A stretch of DNA of 64,000 nucleotides from Rhodospirillaceae bacterium (GTDB taxonomy: Bacteria > Pseudomonadota > Alphaproteobacteria > DSM-16000 > Inquilinaceae), in NCBI GenBank assembly GCA_020638575.1, contig JACKIH010000003.1, forward strand, positions 3,521,001-3,585,000, in the 5' to 3' direction. Within the stretch, counting starts at the first letter, position 1. Each line of letters starts with the position of its first letter. Positions 1-8,297 of this stretch are shown here, in pieces. A program made the translations under genes and the position numbers. The notes below the pieces were generated by a model that saw only the letters and a program-made list of their open reading frames with translations, had not been told where the DNA came from and made no database searches.

Positions 1-204
1 GAAGATGCGGCTGATGGAGCCCGTCAGCACCGGGGTGGCGACCAGGATGCCGAACTCGGTCTCGCTGAGACCCAGCTCTTCCTTGATGCGCACGCCGATG
101 ATGGAAAAGATCGTCCACACCGCGAAGCAGGCGGTAAACGCGATGGTCGAGAGACCGAGCGCTCGGTATTGATCCGGCCTTGAGACCCCATCCAGGTGGA
201 TCAT
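1..204 (-). CDS. narK: NarK-type nitrate/nitrite MFS transporter, N-terminal fragment
   Basis: Only the first 68 codons are in the window; the gene continues past base 1. The start is the ATG at 204-202, preceded by a clear GGAGG about 7 nt upstream. The peptide has a first membrane helix around residues 17-40 (TIAFTACFAVWTIFSIIG) followed by the motif ELGLSETEFGILVATPVLTGS. This matches the start of NarK/NasA transporters, inner-membrane proteins of the major facilitator superfamily that move nitrate and nitrite. It diverges from a Crp/Fnr-family regulator, and a perfect FNR-type box (315-328) lies about 110 nt upstream of its start, fitting anaerobic control. Subfamily (symporter or antiporter) cannot be decided from the fragment. 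Confidence 0.85.
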   Translation of the reverse strand, partial: MIHLDGVSRPDQYRALGLSTIAFTACFAVWTIFSIIGVRIKEELGLSETEFGILVATPVLTGSISRIF

Positions 205-314
205 TGCACATCCTCCATTGTCATCGCCTCTCCAGCCCCAGTTACTTCGCGCACTAGGGAGTTTGCTGTCAGACGATCGCCAGCGCGGTCTACTTTTCGC
301 TAGTGATATGAGGC

Positions 315-328
315 TTGATCTAAATCAA
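315..328. promoter_or_regulatory. FNR/Anr-type operator
   Basis: The sequence TTGATCTAAATCAA is a perfect match to the FNR-family consensus TTGAT-N4-ATCAA. It lies in the divergent narK/regulator gap, nearer narK. It probably mediates oxygen- or NO-responsive activation of narK; which regulator binds is inference. Confidence 0.75.
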
Positions 329-428
329 TTTGTCGACACGACTTTGTGCAGTGCGATAATTTTTCGAAGGCGTCACGGATACGTTTGATCAACACTGCAT
401 GAGTATTTGCAATTCGCCTGAGTTCTAT

Positions 429-442
429 GTGACGTCTGTCAC
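429..442. promoter_or_regulatory. Crp/Fnr-superfamily half-site dyad GTGAC-N4-GTCAC
   Basis: A perfect dyad, GTGAC-GTCT-GTCAC, with the 14-bp spacing of Crp/Fnr-superfamily sites but a different half-site from the FNR box at 315. It sits just upstream of the Crp/Fnr gene and could be an autoregulatory operator. Confidence 0.4.
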
Positions 443-446
443 GGGC

Positions 447-468
447 AGATTTGACAAATGTCAAATCT
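447..468. promoter_or_regulatory. Palindrome upstream of the Crp/Fnr gene
   Basis: Two perfect 10-bp arms, AGATTTGACA and TGTCAAATCT, are separated by AA. The core TTGAC-N4-GTCAA resembles DNR/NNR-type sites. It ends about 40 nt before the regulator's probable ATG, so it could act as an operator or overlap the promoter. Confidence 0.5.
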
Positions 469-509
469 GAGGGCAGGCTCTGCAGTGATTGCCGCCAGCG
501 GGGGTAGGC

Positions 510-1208
510 ATGCGACGTGGAGAGGAATTCGAGCTGGTGCGCGCCTTGGCGCCCTTCTCGTCCATGTCCGAGCCGAGCTTCGAGAAGCTGGCGCGGCTCG
601 CCTACCTGCAGACCTTTCCCATCGACGTCCGCCTGATCGAGCAGGGCCAGCCGGCCGACATGCTGCACGTGGTGGTGGATGGTGCCGTGGAACTGTTCGC
701 CGAGCACGCCGAGCACCGCAGCGCTATTGCCCTGTTCCGGCCCGTCAGCGTGTTCATCCTGGCCGCGGTGGTGCGCGACCAGCCCTATCTGATGTCCGCC
801 CGCACGGTGGATCCGAGCCAGCTTGTGCTGATTCCCTCCCAGCTCATCCAGGAGCTGCTGGGCGAGGACCACGCGTTTGCCCTGGCGATGATCAACGAGC
901 TGGCCAAGGGCTTCCGCACCATGGTCACGTCAATCAAGAACTTGAAGCTGCGCGACGCCAACCAGCGCGTGGGCGCCTACCTGCTGGTGGAGCGCGAACG
1001 CCATGGCGAGGCCGACCGCTTCGCGCTGGCCCACGACAAGACGCTGGTGGCCTCGCTCTTGGGGATGACGCGGGAAAGCCTGTCGCGCGCCTTCAATGCG
1101 CTGCGCCAGCACGGCGTGCGGGTGCGCGGCCGCGAGGTGATCTTCGACGATCCTGTGAAGGTGGCGGCCTTCGCCCACCCCGACCCGCTGATCGACCACC
1201 CCAACTGA
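510..1208 (+). CDS. Crp/Fnr-family transcriptional regulator, DNR-like
   Basis: A 232-residue protein, the normal length for this family. The N-terminal two thirds form a cyclic-nucleotide-binding-like sensor fold and the C-terminus carries a winged helix-turn-helix at about residues 172-199 (LLGMTRESLSRAFNAL). There is no cysteine anywhere, so it cannot hold the FNR [4Fe-4S] cluster. That, and its position opposite narK, favours a DNR/NNR-like NO- or nitrite-responsive regulator, although the ligand is inference. I chose the ATG at 510, which follows a G-rich tract; a TTG at 489 in the same frame is the alternative. Three palindromic sites upstream (315, 429, 447) suggest control of narK and of itself. 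Confidence 0.85.
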   Translation: MRRGEEFELVRALAPFSSMSEPSFEKLARLAYLQTFPIDVRLIEQGQPADMLHVVVDGAVELFAEHAEHRSAIALFRPVSVFILAAVVRDQPYLMSARTVDPSQLVLIPSQLIQELLGEDHAFALAMINELAKGFRTMVTSIKNLKLRDANQRVGAYLLVERERHGEADRFALAHDKTLVASLLGMTRESLSRAFNALRQHGVRVRGREVIFDDPVKVAAFAHPDPLIDHPN

Positions 1209-1264
1209 CCGCCCATCCGGCCGGCCTGGCGCCGGTCGCCCATGAGCAGGAGAGGAGAGCCGCC

Positions 1265-1594
1265 ATGTCTTCCGACCTTCCCGCCGCCGCCCACCGTGTC
1301 GGTGCCGACTATCCCGAGGTGTGGGACGCCTTCACCGCGCTCGGCAAAGCCTGCGGCGAGGCCGGCCCCTTGGATGCGCGGACCCGCCACCTGGTGAAGC
1401 TGGCGATCGCGCTGGCCGGGCGCAGCGAGGGGGCCACCCACTCCCATGTGCGCCGGGCGCTGGGCGATGGCGTACCGGTGGAGGAACTGCGCCACGTGGC
1501 GCTGCTGGCCGCCCCCACGCTGGGGCTGCAGGCGGCCGTCGCCGGGCTGACCTGGATCGACGACATCGCTAGGGCGGAAGCCGCCAAGGCGTAG
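1265..1594 (+). CDS. Carboxymuconolactone decarboxylase (CMD/AhpD-like) family protein
   Basis: A 109-residue all-helical protein resembling the CMD/AhpD fold: LDARTRHLVKLAIALAGR is the typical second helix and HVALLAAPTLGLQAAV the C-terminal one. The start ATG at 1265 has the ribosome site AGGAGAGGAG about 6 nt upstream. In AhpD the loop after the second helix carries a redox CxxC; here it reads SEGATHSHV with no cysteine, so a peroxidase role is unlikely. It is 56 nt downstream of the Crp/Fnr gene on the same strand and may share its transcript. The substrate is unknown. Confidence 0.75.
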   Translation: MSSDLPAAAHRVGADYPEVWDAFTALGKACGEAGPLDARTRHLVKLAIALAGRSEGATHSHVRRALGDGVPVEELRHVALLAAPTLGLQAAVAGLTWIDDIARAEAAKA

Positions 1595-1610
1595 CCGCAC
1601 GGCGGGTCGC

Positions 1611-3101
1611 TCAACCGGCCGGTACGCCCGCGCCAACCAGGTCGCGGACCCGGGCGCCAGCGCTGCTCGCCGTCGCCAGATGCGCGCCCAGCCGCAGACC
1701 CCAGGCGTAGATGGTGAGCGCCGGGTTCACGCGGCTGGACCGTGGCAGCACGCTGCCGTCGCCGACGTAGAGACCCGCCATGCCGTGCACCTTGCCGTCG
1801 GCGTCGACCACGCTTTCCGTCGGATCGGAACCGGTGACGAGGCTACCCAGCGCATGGGCGCTGCCGGCCAGTCCGGCATAGCGGTCGACCCCCGCCAGTC
1901 CTGCCCGCAGCAGCCGGCGGGAAAAATCGGAGATGGCGGCGGCGTGCTCGGCCTTCGCCGGGGGCAGGCGGTCGAGGTCGTAGTCGGCCGTCGGCGTGCC
2001 GTCCTCGCCGCCGCCGGAAACGATGCGGTTGGCCGGGCTCGACCCGTCCTCGGTGGTGACGAAGAAACCGATGGCGCGCGCCCCGATGGCGTTGGCGAAG
2101 AACTTCGGTACCGCCCGCGGAAGCTGCGTCGCCAGGATTTCCCCGTCGAGCCAGCCCAGGCACTGCACGCTGGTGTGCGGGTAGCGCTCGTTGAGGAAGA
2201 TGGCGGTCTTGCGCAGCACGTCGTTGTGGGAGAACGGCGAGAACGCCACCAGGGCACTATTGATGTGCAGCTTGAAATTGGCGCCGACCAGCGGGGCCGA
2301 CGGCAGGAGTTCGCCGAGCCCCGTCGCCGACAGGTGGTCCTGCAGGATGCGCGGCGACGTCATGGCGCCGGCCGCCAGCACGACGGTGTCGGCGCGGTAG
2401 TAGCTGCCGTCGCGGCAGATCACGCCCTCGACGATCTCCGGCGATCCGGGGCGGTGCATCAGCCCGATCACCTTGCGCCGCGCCATCAGCGTGAAGTTCG
2501 GCAGGTGGGCGATGGCGTCGAGCAGGTTGCGTTCGGCATCGGCCTTGTAGCCGGCCACCGAGGCGTAGCCGTCGAAATGCTTGGCTTCCGTCTCGTCGGT
2601 CAGGATCTCCGGCTTCAGGCCGAGGGGCAGGGCTTCCGACCGCCAGCCGGTCTGGGGCTGGGTGACGCGGTCCACCAGCCGCTGCAGTTCCGGCTCATTG
2701 GCGAAACGGTTCACGTGGAGCAGGCGCTCGGCCTCGTCGTAATAGGGCGCCAGAACGTCGAGGCCGAAGGGCCAGGCCAGGCACTGGTGGGCAGGGTCGG
2801 CCGCGAACTCATGGGCAGCGAAGCGCAGCAGGGCGGCGCCGTACCACTTGGTCTTGCCGCCGACATTGTAGAATTCCTCGGGCACCAGGGTGCCGCCCTT
2901 GCCGTCCCGCCAGGGTTCCTTGTTCTTGAAGCGGCCCTGGGCGAACACCTGCTTCACGTCGAGCGTGCTGCCGTCAGACGGCAGGTGCCGGCCTTTTTCC
3001 AGCATCAGCACCCGCTTGCCGGCGCGCGCCAGCCGGTAGGCCGTGGCGGCGCCACCGGCGCCGGAACCGACGATGACGACATCGTAGCGATCGGTCGACA
3101 T
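1611..3101 (-). CDS. GMC-family FAD-dependent oxidoreductase
   Basis: A 496-residue flavoenzyme. The ADP-binding fold is at the N-terminus (VGSGAGGA, residues 11-18, with an acidic residue at E35 ending strand 2). The C-terminal GMC region has GSAHALGS and VNPALTIYAW, which supply the conserved His and Asn that oxidise alcohols in this family. The start ATG (3101-3099) follows TGAGGA. There is no signal peptide, so it is probably cytoplasmic or attached to an electron-transfer partner not seen here. It is the last gene of a four-gene minus-strand operon, 11 nt after the aquaporin. The likely substrate is a sugar or polyol, inferred from the neighbouring glycosidase and SDR. Confidence 0.85.
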   Translation of the reverse strand: MSTDRYDVVIVGSGAGGAATAYRLARAGKRVLMLEKGRHLPSDGSTLDVKQVFAQGRFKNKEPWRDGKGGTLVPEEFYNVGGKTKWYGAALLRFAAHEFAADPAHQCLAWPFGLDVLAPYYDEAERLLHVNRFANEPELQRLVDRVTQPQTGWRSEALPLGLKPEILTDETEAKHFDGYASVAGYKADAERNLLDAIAHLPNFTLMARRKVIGLMHRPGSPEIVEGVICRDGSYYRADTVVLAAGAMTSPRILQDHLSATGLGELLPSAPLVGANFKLHINSALVAFSPFSHNDVLRKTAIFLNERYPHTSVQCLGWLDGEILATQLPRAVPKFFANAIGARAIGFFVTTEDGSSPANRIVSGGGEDGTPTADYDLDRLPPAKAEHAAAISDFSRRLLRAGLAGVDRYAGLAGSAHALGSLVTGSDPTESVVDADGKVHGMAGLYVGDGSVLPRSSRVNPALTIYAWGLRLGAHLATASSAGARVRDLVGAGVPAG

Positions 3102-3112
3102 GGGCGTGATCC

Positions 3113-3964
3113 TCAGCTTTGCGGGGGGTCGGGTTGGTGCTGGCAGTAGCCGCACCGGAAGATGCAGCGGATGTGCAGCGGGTGGTCGAGCTTGCAGCAC
3201 GTGACCGGGGCTGCGAGGACGAAGCGCCACAGTGCGGCGGCCGCGAGCATCCCGCCCAAGGGGCCGGCGACGTACACCCAGAACCGGTCGAACAGCATGG
3301 CCGGCAGGGCCGATGCCAGGCTGCGGGCGGGGTTGAGGCTCATCCCGGAATAGGGGGCCTCGACGGTGATGAAGACGACGAGCAGCAGCCCGGCGCACAG
3401 GCCGGTCGCCCGCATGAAGCGCCGGGAATTGCCCACCGCCAGCACCGTCAGCATGAGCACGAAGGCGATGGCGGTCTCCGCCGCCAGGGCGGCGATGGCG
3501 CCATGCGGCCCCACTTGGGTTGCCACGTAGGTCACCGGCGGATCGGCGAAGGCCGGGCCCAGCGCCAGCAGCACGGCGAGCACGCCCAGCGTTCCCCCGA
3601 TGGTCTGGGCCAGCACGTAGAACAGCGCGTCGGCGCTGGCGATCTTGCCCAGCCACCAGAAGGTCAGCGTGAGGGCGGGGTTGAGATGGGCGCCCGAACG
3701 CTGGCCGAAGGGCGAGTAGATGATGAGGACCGCCGTTAGACCCATCAGCACGCCCATCAGGGCGCGCCGCGGCACGCCGTCCGCCACCAGGCCCTCCAGC
3801 GGCGATCCGGGGGCCCACAGCAGGGTGGCGAACACGCCGGCGGACACCATGAAGAGGCCGAGGCCGGCGGCCTCGATCAGGTATTCCGGCCAGTGCGCGC
3901 GCAGCGCCATGCCGAGCCTGCCGGGCGGCGTCTCGTCCATGGCCACGCTTGGCTGGATGCCCAT
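3113..3964 (-). CDS. MIP-family channel (aquaporin/glycerol facilitator) with Cys/His-rich tail
   Basis: A 283-residue membrane channel with both hallmark NPA motifs, HLNPALT (95-97) and SLNPARS (211-213), within six hydrophobic segments. Such proteins pass water or small neutral solutes through the inner membrane. The start is the ATG at 3964, two bases after the stop of the upstream SDR gene, so translation is probably coupled. The C-terminal tail after the last helix is unusual: residues 256-276 hold C256, C257, H261, H264, C267, C271, C274 and H276, an arrangement that could bind a metal. The solute is not determined; glycerol or a polyol would fit the GMC and SDR neighbours. Confidence 0.88.
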   Translation of the reverse strand: MGIQPSVAMDETPPGRLGMALRAHWPEYLIEAAGLGLFMVSAGVFATLLWAPGSPLEGLVADGVPRRALMGVLMGLTAVLIIYSPFGQRSGAHLNPALTLTFWWLGKIASADALFYVLAQTIGGTLGVLAVLLALGPAFADPPVTYVATQVGPHGAIAALAAETAIAFVLMLTVLAVGNSRRFMRATGLCAGLLLVVFITVEAPYSGMSLNPARSLASALPAMLFDRFWVYVAGPLGGMLAAAALWRFVLAAPVTCCKLDHPLHIRCIFRCGYCQHQPDPPQS

Positions 3965-3966
3965 GG

Positions 3967-4818
3967 CTAGCCCCCCGCCTCGAAGCCGGGATAGAGCGTC
4001 ATGCCGCCATCGACATAGAGGGTGGTGCCGGTGACGTAGTCGGACTCGTCCGACGCCAGCCAGACGACGGCGTTGGCGATGTCGTCCGGCTCGCCGATGC
4101 GCTTGTAGGGGATCAGTCGCATCAGCGCCGCGTAGGCTTCCGGCGTCTCCCATGCGTCGGTGTTGATGGGCGTACGGATGGCGCCGGGGCTGACCGCGTT
4201 GACGCGGATGCGGTGGGGTGCGACCTCCTGGGCCAGGCTCTGCATCAGCATGGCGACGCCACCCTTCGACGCCGCGTAGTTCACATGCCCCGCCCAGGGG
4301 ATGCGGTCGTGCACCGAACTCATGCAGATGATCTTGCCGGCGGCACGGGAGATCTCCCGGCGGATGCCGCGCTGTTTGAATTCGCGGATGGCCGCCCGGC
4401 AGCACAGGAACTGGCCGGTGAGGTTGACGCCGAGCACGGTGTTCCAGGCGGCGAGCGTCATCCGCTCGAAGGCGGCATCGCGCTGCAGCCCGGCATTGGC
4501 GACCAGGATGTCGATGGTGCCGAAGGTCGCGAAGATATGCTCGTACATGGCCTCCACGTCTTCCTCGCGGCTGACGTCGGCCTGAACGGCCATCGCCTGT
4601 ACGCCGTGGCTGCGGATCTCCTCGGCCACCGCCTCGGCCGCTTCGGGACCGGCGACATAGTTGACGACGACATCGGCGCCGGCTTCGCCGAGGGCCACGG
4701 CGACGGCCTTGCCGATGCCGGAATTGGCCCCCGTCACGAGGGCCTGCTGACCTTCCAGCAGGCGCCTGCGGGGAAGCGGGGATGGCGCCGGATCGGCTGC
4801 CTGGAACGCTGTGTCCAT
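3967..4818 (-). CDS. Short-chain dehydrogenase/reductase, glucose 1-dehydrogenase-like
   Basis: A 283-residue classical SDR. It shows the cofactor motif TGANSGIG (29-36), NAG (108-110) and the catalytic set S168, Y181 and K185 in YAASKGG. A 20-residue proline-rich lead precedes the Rossmann fold. The start ATG at 4818 has AAGGAG 7-8 nt upstream; an in-frame upstream extension exists but lacks support. The closest named family by motif layout is bacterial glucose 1-dehydrogenase or YhdG/YghA-like SDRs, but the substrate is not proven. It lies 44 nt after the GH63-like gene and 2 nt before the aquaporin. Confidence 0.85.
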   Translation of the reverse strand: MDTAFQAADPAPSPLPRRRLLEGQQALVTGANSGIGKAVAVALGEAGADVVVNYVAGPEAAEAVAEEIRSHGVQAMAVQADVSREEDVEAMYEHIFATFGTIDILVANAGLQRDAAFERMTLAAWNTVLGVNLTGQFLCCRAAIREFKQRGIRREISRAAGKIICMSSVHDRIPWAGHVNYAASKGGVAMLMQSLAQEVAPHRIRVNAVSPGAIRTPINTDAWETPEAYAALMRLIPYKRIGEPDDIANAVVWLASDESDYVTGTTLYVDGGMTLYPGFEAGG

Positions 4819-4862
4819 CGAAGGTCTCCTTGGGCTGTCGGAATGGGGATGGCGGGGACGGA

Positions 4863-7553
4863 TCAGCGGCATTCCAGCCCGCCCGGCTGGAGGAGCGCTG
4901 CGATCAGTCCGGTCCAGCCGGTCTGGTGCGAGGCACCGACGCCGCGGCCGTTGTCACCGTGGAAGTATTCGTAGAACAGCAGGTGGTCGCGGAAATGCGG
5001 GTCGCGCTGCTGCTTCTCGTTGGCGCCGAACACGGGGCGGCGGCCTTGCGCGTCCTTCAAAAAGATCCGCGCCAGGCGCTCGCCCAGGGTGTCGGCGATC
5101 TGTTCAAGCGTCAGGTAGGTGCCGGAACCGGTGGGGCATTCCACCAGGAAGTCATCGCCGTAGTAGTGGTGGAACTTCCGCAAGGATTCGATCAGCAGGT
5201 AGTTGACCGGAAACCAGATCGGCCCGCGCCAGTTGGAATTGCCGCCGAACAGTCCGCTGTCGGATTCCGCCGGCTGGTAGCGGACGGTGAGACGCTGGCC
5301 GTGGACGTCGAACAGGTAAGGCTGACGGTCGTGCACCTTCGACAGCGCCCGCACGCCGAAGTCCGAGAGGAACTCCGCTTCGTCCACCATGCGGCGGACC
5401 AGGCATTTCATGCGGTGGCCGCGCAGCAACGACAGCAGCCGCCGTTCGCCCCGCCCGGGGTGTTGCCAGTGCGAGACCAGCTCCGCCACCTGGGGGCGGT
5501 TCTTCAGGTACCAGTGCAGGCGCTGGCGGAAACCGGGCAGCTCGTCCAGGAGTTCCGGCTCCAGGGTTTCCACCGCGAACAGCGGGATCAGCCCCACCAT
5601 CGAGCGGACCTTGAGGGGCACCGTGGCGCCGTCGGGCAGGCTCAGCACGTCGTAGAAGAACCCGTCGGCGTCGTCCCACAGGGAGATGCCGCGGCCGCCG
5701 ATGTTGGTCATGGCTTCGGCGATGGCGAGGAAGTGCTCGAAGTATTTCGTCGCGATGTCTTCGTAGACGTGGTTGTGGCGCGCCAGTTCCAGCGCGATGC
5801 GCATGAGGTTCAGTGCGTACATCGCCATCCAGGCGGTGCCGTCGGCCTGGTTGATGAAGCCGCCGGTCGGCAGCGGGGCCGAACGGTCGAACACGCCGAT
5901 ATTGTCGAGCCCGAGGAAGCCGCCCTGGAAGACGTTGCGGCCCTCGGCGTCCTTGCGGTTCACCCACCAGGTGAAGTTGAGGCTGAGCTTGTGGAGGATG
6001 CGCTCCAGGAAGGCGAGATCGCCGGCATCGCCGCGCTGTTGGCGGTCGATCTGGAACACCCGCCAGCTCGCCCAGGCGTGCACCGGCGGATTGACATCGC
6101 CGAAATTCCATTCGTAGGCGGGAAGCTGGCCGTTGGGGTGCATGTACCATTCGCGCGTGAGCAGGATGAGCTGCTGCTTGGCGAACTCCGCATCCACCAT
6201 GGCCAAGGGCAGGCAGTGGAAGGCCAGGTCCCAGGCGGCGTACCACGGGTATTCCCACGTGTCCGGCATCGAGATGATGTCGGCGTTGTTCAAGTGGCGC
6301 CATTCGGTGTTGCGGCCATGACGGCGCCCGGCCGGCGGCGGCACCTGGGTGGCGTCGCCCTCCAGCCAGGCAGGGATGTCGATGTGGAAATACTGTTTGG
6401 ACCAGATCATCCCGGCAAACGCCTGGCGCTGCACGGCGCGGGCATCGGCATCGGCGACGGCGGACTGGATGTCGGCGTAGAAGGCATCGGCGTCCGCCCG
6501 GCGCTGGGCGACCACGGTGTCGAAATCGGCGAAGGGCGCACCGGTGCCGCCGGCCGTGAGGCGCAGCCGCAGGGTGACGGACGCGCGGGCCGGCACCTCC
6601 AGCCGGTAGCAGGCACCGGCCTTGGTGCCGGAGCGGGAGGGATCGACGGCACCCGCATCGCCGGCGATCAGATAGTCGTGGAAGCCGTCCTTGAAGGGGC
6701 CCGGCGCGTCCTGCCCCCACAGGCGGCGCGTGTTGCTGTCGTTTTCGGTGAACAGCAGCTCCGGCGCGCCGTCGCAGTGGAGGCGGTAGCTGCCGAACAC
6801 CCGGCTGTCGATGCCCACGGTGGCATCGCCCACGGCGCGCAGCCGCGGTTTGCCCGCCCCCTGACGCCACGCCCAGGTGTTGCGGAACCAGAGCTGCGGG
6901 ATCACGTGGAGGGCCGCCGCGTCCGGCCCACGGTTGGCCACCGTGATCTGCATGAGGATGTCTTCGGGGCCGGCCTTGGCGTATTCGACGACCACGTCGA
7001 AATACCGGTCCGCGTCGAAGATGCCGGTATCCAGCAGCTCGAACTCGGGATCGTGGAAACCGCGCCGGCCGTTCTCTTCCACCAGCCAGGCGTAGGGGAA
7101 CTGCGCCTGGGGGTACTTGTAGAGGAACTTGAGGTAGCTGTGGGTGGGGGTGGCGTCGAGGTAGTAGTAGAGCTCCTTGACGTCCTCGGCGTGGTTGCCC
7201 TCGCCGTTGGTGAGGCCGTAGAGGCGCTCCTTCAAGATGGCATCGCGGCCGTTCCACAGCGCCAGGGCGAGGCAGAGGCGCTGCTGGTCGTCGCTGATGC
7301 CGGCCAGCCCGTCCTCGCCCCAGCGATAGGCCCGCGACCGTGCCTGTTCGTGGCTGAAATCGTCCCAGGCATCGCCGCCGGGGCTGTAATCCTCGCGCAC
7401 CGTGCCCCACTGCCGTTCCGCCAGGTAGGGGCCCCAGAATTTCCAGCGGCCCTCGCCTGCCGCATCCTCAAGCAGGCGCTTGCGTTCGGCCGTCAGTCCT
7501 TCGGGTGCCATGGTCCATTCCGCCGGCGGCACGCTTTCCAGCAGCAGGGTCAT
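4863..7553 (-). CDS. GH63-like (MGH1-type) glycoside hydrolase
   Basis: An 896-residue protein with no signal peptide, so probably cytoplasmic. Its N-terminal region (WKFWGPYLAERQWGTVREDYS, then YRWGEDGLAG) and the (alpha/alpha)6 barrel region with MPDTWEYPWYAAWDLAFH and FGGNSNWRGPIWFPVNYL match the GH63-related family, which includes yeast processing alpha-glucosidase and bacterial mannosylglycerate/glucosylglycerate hydrolases. It probably hydrolyses an alpha-glucoside; the exact substrate is unknown. The start ATG at 7553 follows GGGGAGG. It is the first gene of the operon with SDR, aquaporin and GMC oxidoreductase, suggesting a path that releases and then oxidises a sugar or polyol, possibly an osmolyte. 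Confidence 0.8.
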   Translation of the reverse strand: MTLLLESVPPAEWTMAPEGLTAERKRLLEDAAGEGRWKFWGPYLAERQWGTVREDYSPGGDAWDDFSHEQARSRAYRWGEDGLAGISDDQQRLCLALALWNGRDAILKERLYGLTNGEGNHAEDVKELYYYLDATPTHSYLKFLYKYPQAQFPYAWLVEENGRRGFHDPEFELLDTGIFDADRYFDVVVEYAKAGPEDILMQITVANRGPDAAALHVIPQLWFRNTWAWRQGAGKPRLRAVGDATVGIDSRVFGSYRLHCDGAPELLFTENDSNTRRLWGQDAPGPFKDGFHDYLIAGDAGAVDPSRSGTKAGACYRLEVPARASVTLRLRLTAGGTGAPFADFDTVVAQRRADADAFYADIQSAVADADARAVQRQAFAGMIWSKQYFHIDIPAWLEGDATQVPPPAGRRHGRNTEWRHLNNADIISMPDTWEYPWYAAWDLAFHCLPLAMVDAEFAKQQLILLTREWYMHPNGQLPAYEWNFGDVNPPVHAWASWRVFQIDRQQRGDAGDLAFLERILHKLSLNFTWWVNRKDAEGRNVFQGGFLGLDNIGVFDRSAPLPTGGFINQADGTAWMAMYALNLMRIALELARHNHVYEDIATKYFEHFLAIAEAMTNIGGRGISLWDDADGFFYDVLSLPDGATVPLKVRSMVGLIPLFAVETLEPELLDELPGFRQRLHWYLKNRPQVAELVSHWQHPGRGERRLLSLLRGHRMKCLVRRMVDEAEFLSDFGVRALSKVHDRQPYLFDVHGQRLTVRYQPAESDSGLFGGNSNWRGPIWFPVNYLLIESLRKFHHYYGDDFLVECPTGSGTYLTLEQIADTLGERLARIFLKDAQGRRPVFGANEKQQRDPHFRDHLLFYEYFHGDNGRGVGASHQTGWTGLIAALLQPGGLECR

Positions 7554-7707
7554 CGTCCGTCCTCCCCTCGATCGCCCCGTGCCGGCGCGGGGCCGGCGAT
7601 ACCGTCATGGGTAGCGGAGGGGGTGGGGGCTGCGGAAATGCCGCTCAGGCCCGGAATCGATGCCGCGAAGGCATGGTGCCGGCGGGTCCGGGCCCCGCAC
7701 ACACGAA

Positions 7708-7736
7708 GAGCGCCGCAGCCTGGGCTTGCGGCGCTC
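7708..7736 (-). terminator. Hairpin, probable terminator of the DoxX-like gene
   Basis: Perfect 10-bp arms GAGCGCCGCA and TGCGGCGCTC surround a 9-nt loop. Read on the minus strand it is followed by a short U-containing run (TTCGTGTGTG), so it would act as a weak intrinsic terminator downstream of the gene at 7803-8297. Confidence 0.45.
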
Positions 7737-7802
7737 CTGCGCAGGTCGTGACGGCTGAAGACCCGTTGCGGCTGGCCCTCGCCATGGCCCTCGCCATGGC
7801 CT

Positions 7803-8297
7803 TCAGGCGCGGGCGAACCGCGGATCCACCAGGATACGGCGCAGCAGGGGCAGGATCTCGTGGCGGCGGATCGCCAGGATGATCAGCGAGAACACCCACA
7901 CCGTGCAGGCTTCCTTAAAGAGGGTGCCGCCGTCGTTGTAGGGGTCGATGCCGAGTGGTGTGAACACGTGCAGGCAGATCGCCCCGCTCATCGTCCCCAG
8001 CGCCATCGCGGCCCCGGCCACCTGCAGGCCCGGCACGAACAGGAGGATGCTGGCCAGCAGCTCCACGCCGCCGGTGAAGTTGCGGAAATAGGGCTCCACC
8101 CAGTCCACGCCCGCCCAGTCCTCGATGGTCTGGAACAAGGCACTGCGCGGCGCGAACTTGAAGGGCAGGTAGTAGAGGAAGACGTAGGCGATGAAGACGG
8201 CAAGCACATAGGGGAAGATCAGGCCGACGGCGCGGATGGCCGGGTTGGCCTGCCCGCTGACCGGCCGCGCCGTCGTGCGGATCAGATTTGCGATCAT
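7803..8297 (-). CDS. DoxX-like integral membrane protein
   Basis: A 164-residue protein with four predicted membrane helices: around residues 23-45 (LIFPYVLAVFIAYVFLYYL), 75-95 (GGVELLASILLFVPGL), 95-118 and 128-148 (CTVWVFSLIILAI). Sequence features such as FKFAPRSALF and FTGGVELLASILLF fit the DoxX-like/DUF417 superfamily. The start ATG at 8297 follows GGAGCGACC. It is transcribed divergently from a LysR-family regulator with a 269-nt gap, a layout in which the regulator commonly controls the neighbour. Function is unknown. Confidence 0.7.
   Translation of the reverse strand: MIANLIRTTARPVSGQANPAIRAVGLIFPYVLAVFIAYVFLYYLPFKFAPRSALFQTIEDWAGVDWVEPYFRNFTGGVELLASILLFVPGLQVAGAAMALGTMSGAICLHVFTPLGIDPYNDGGTLFKEACTVWVFSLIILAIRRHEILPLLRRILVDPRFARA

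Noticed and set aside
4782..7751. A 989-codon plus-strand frame opposite the GH63-like gene
   Set aside because: It is antisense to a well-supported enzyme, has unusual residue composition (rich in Gly, Val, Gln, Arg) and no domain; high GC keeps antisense frames open.
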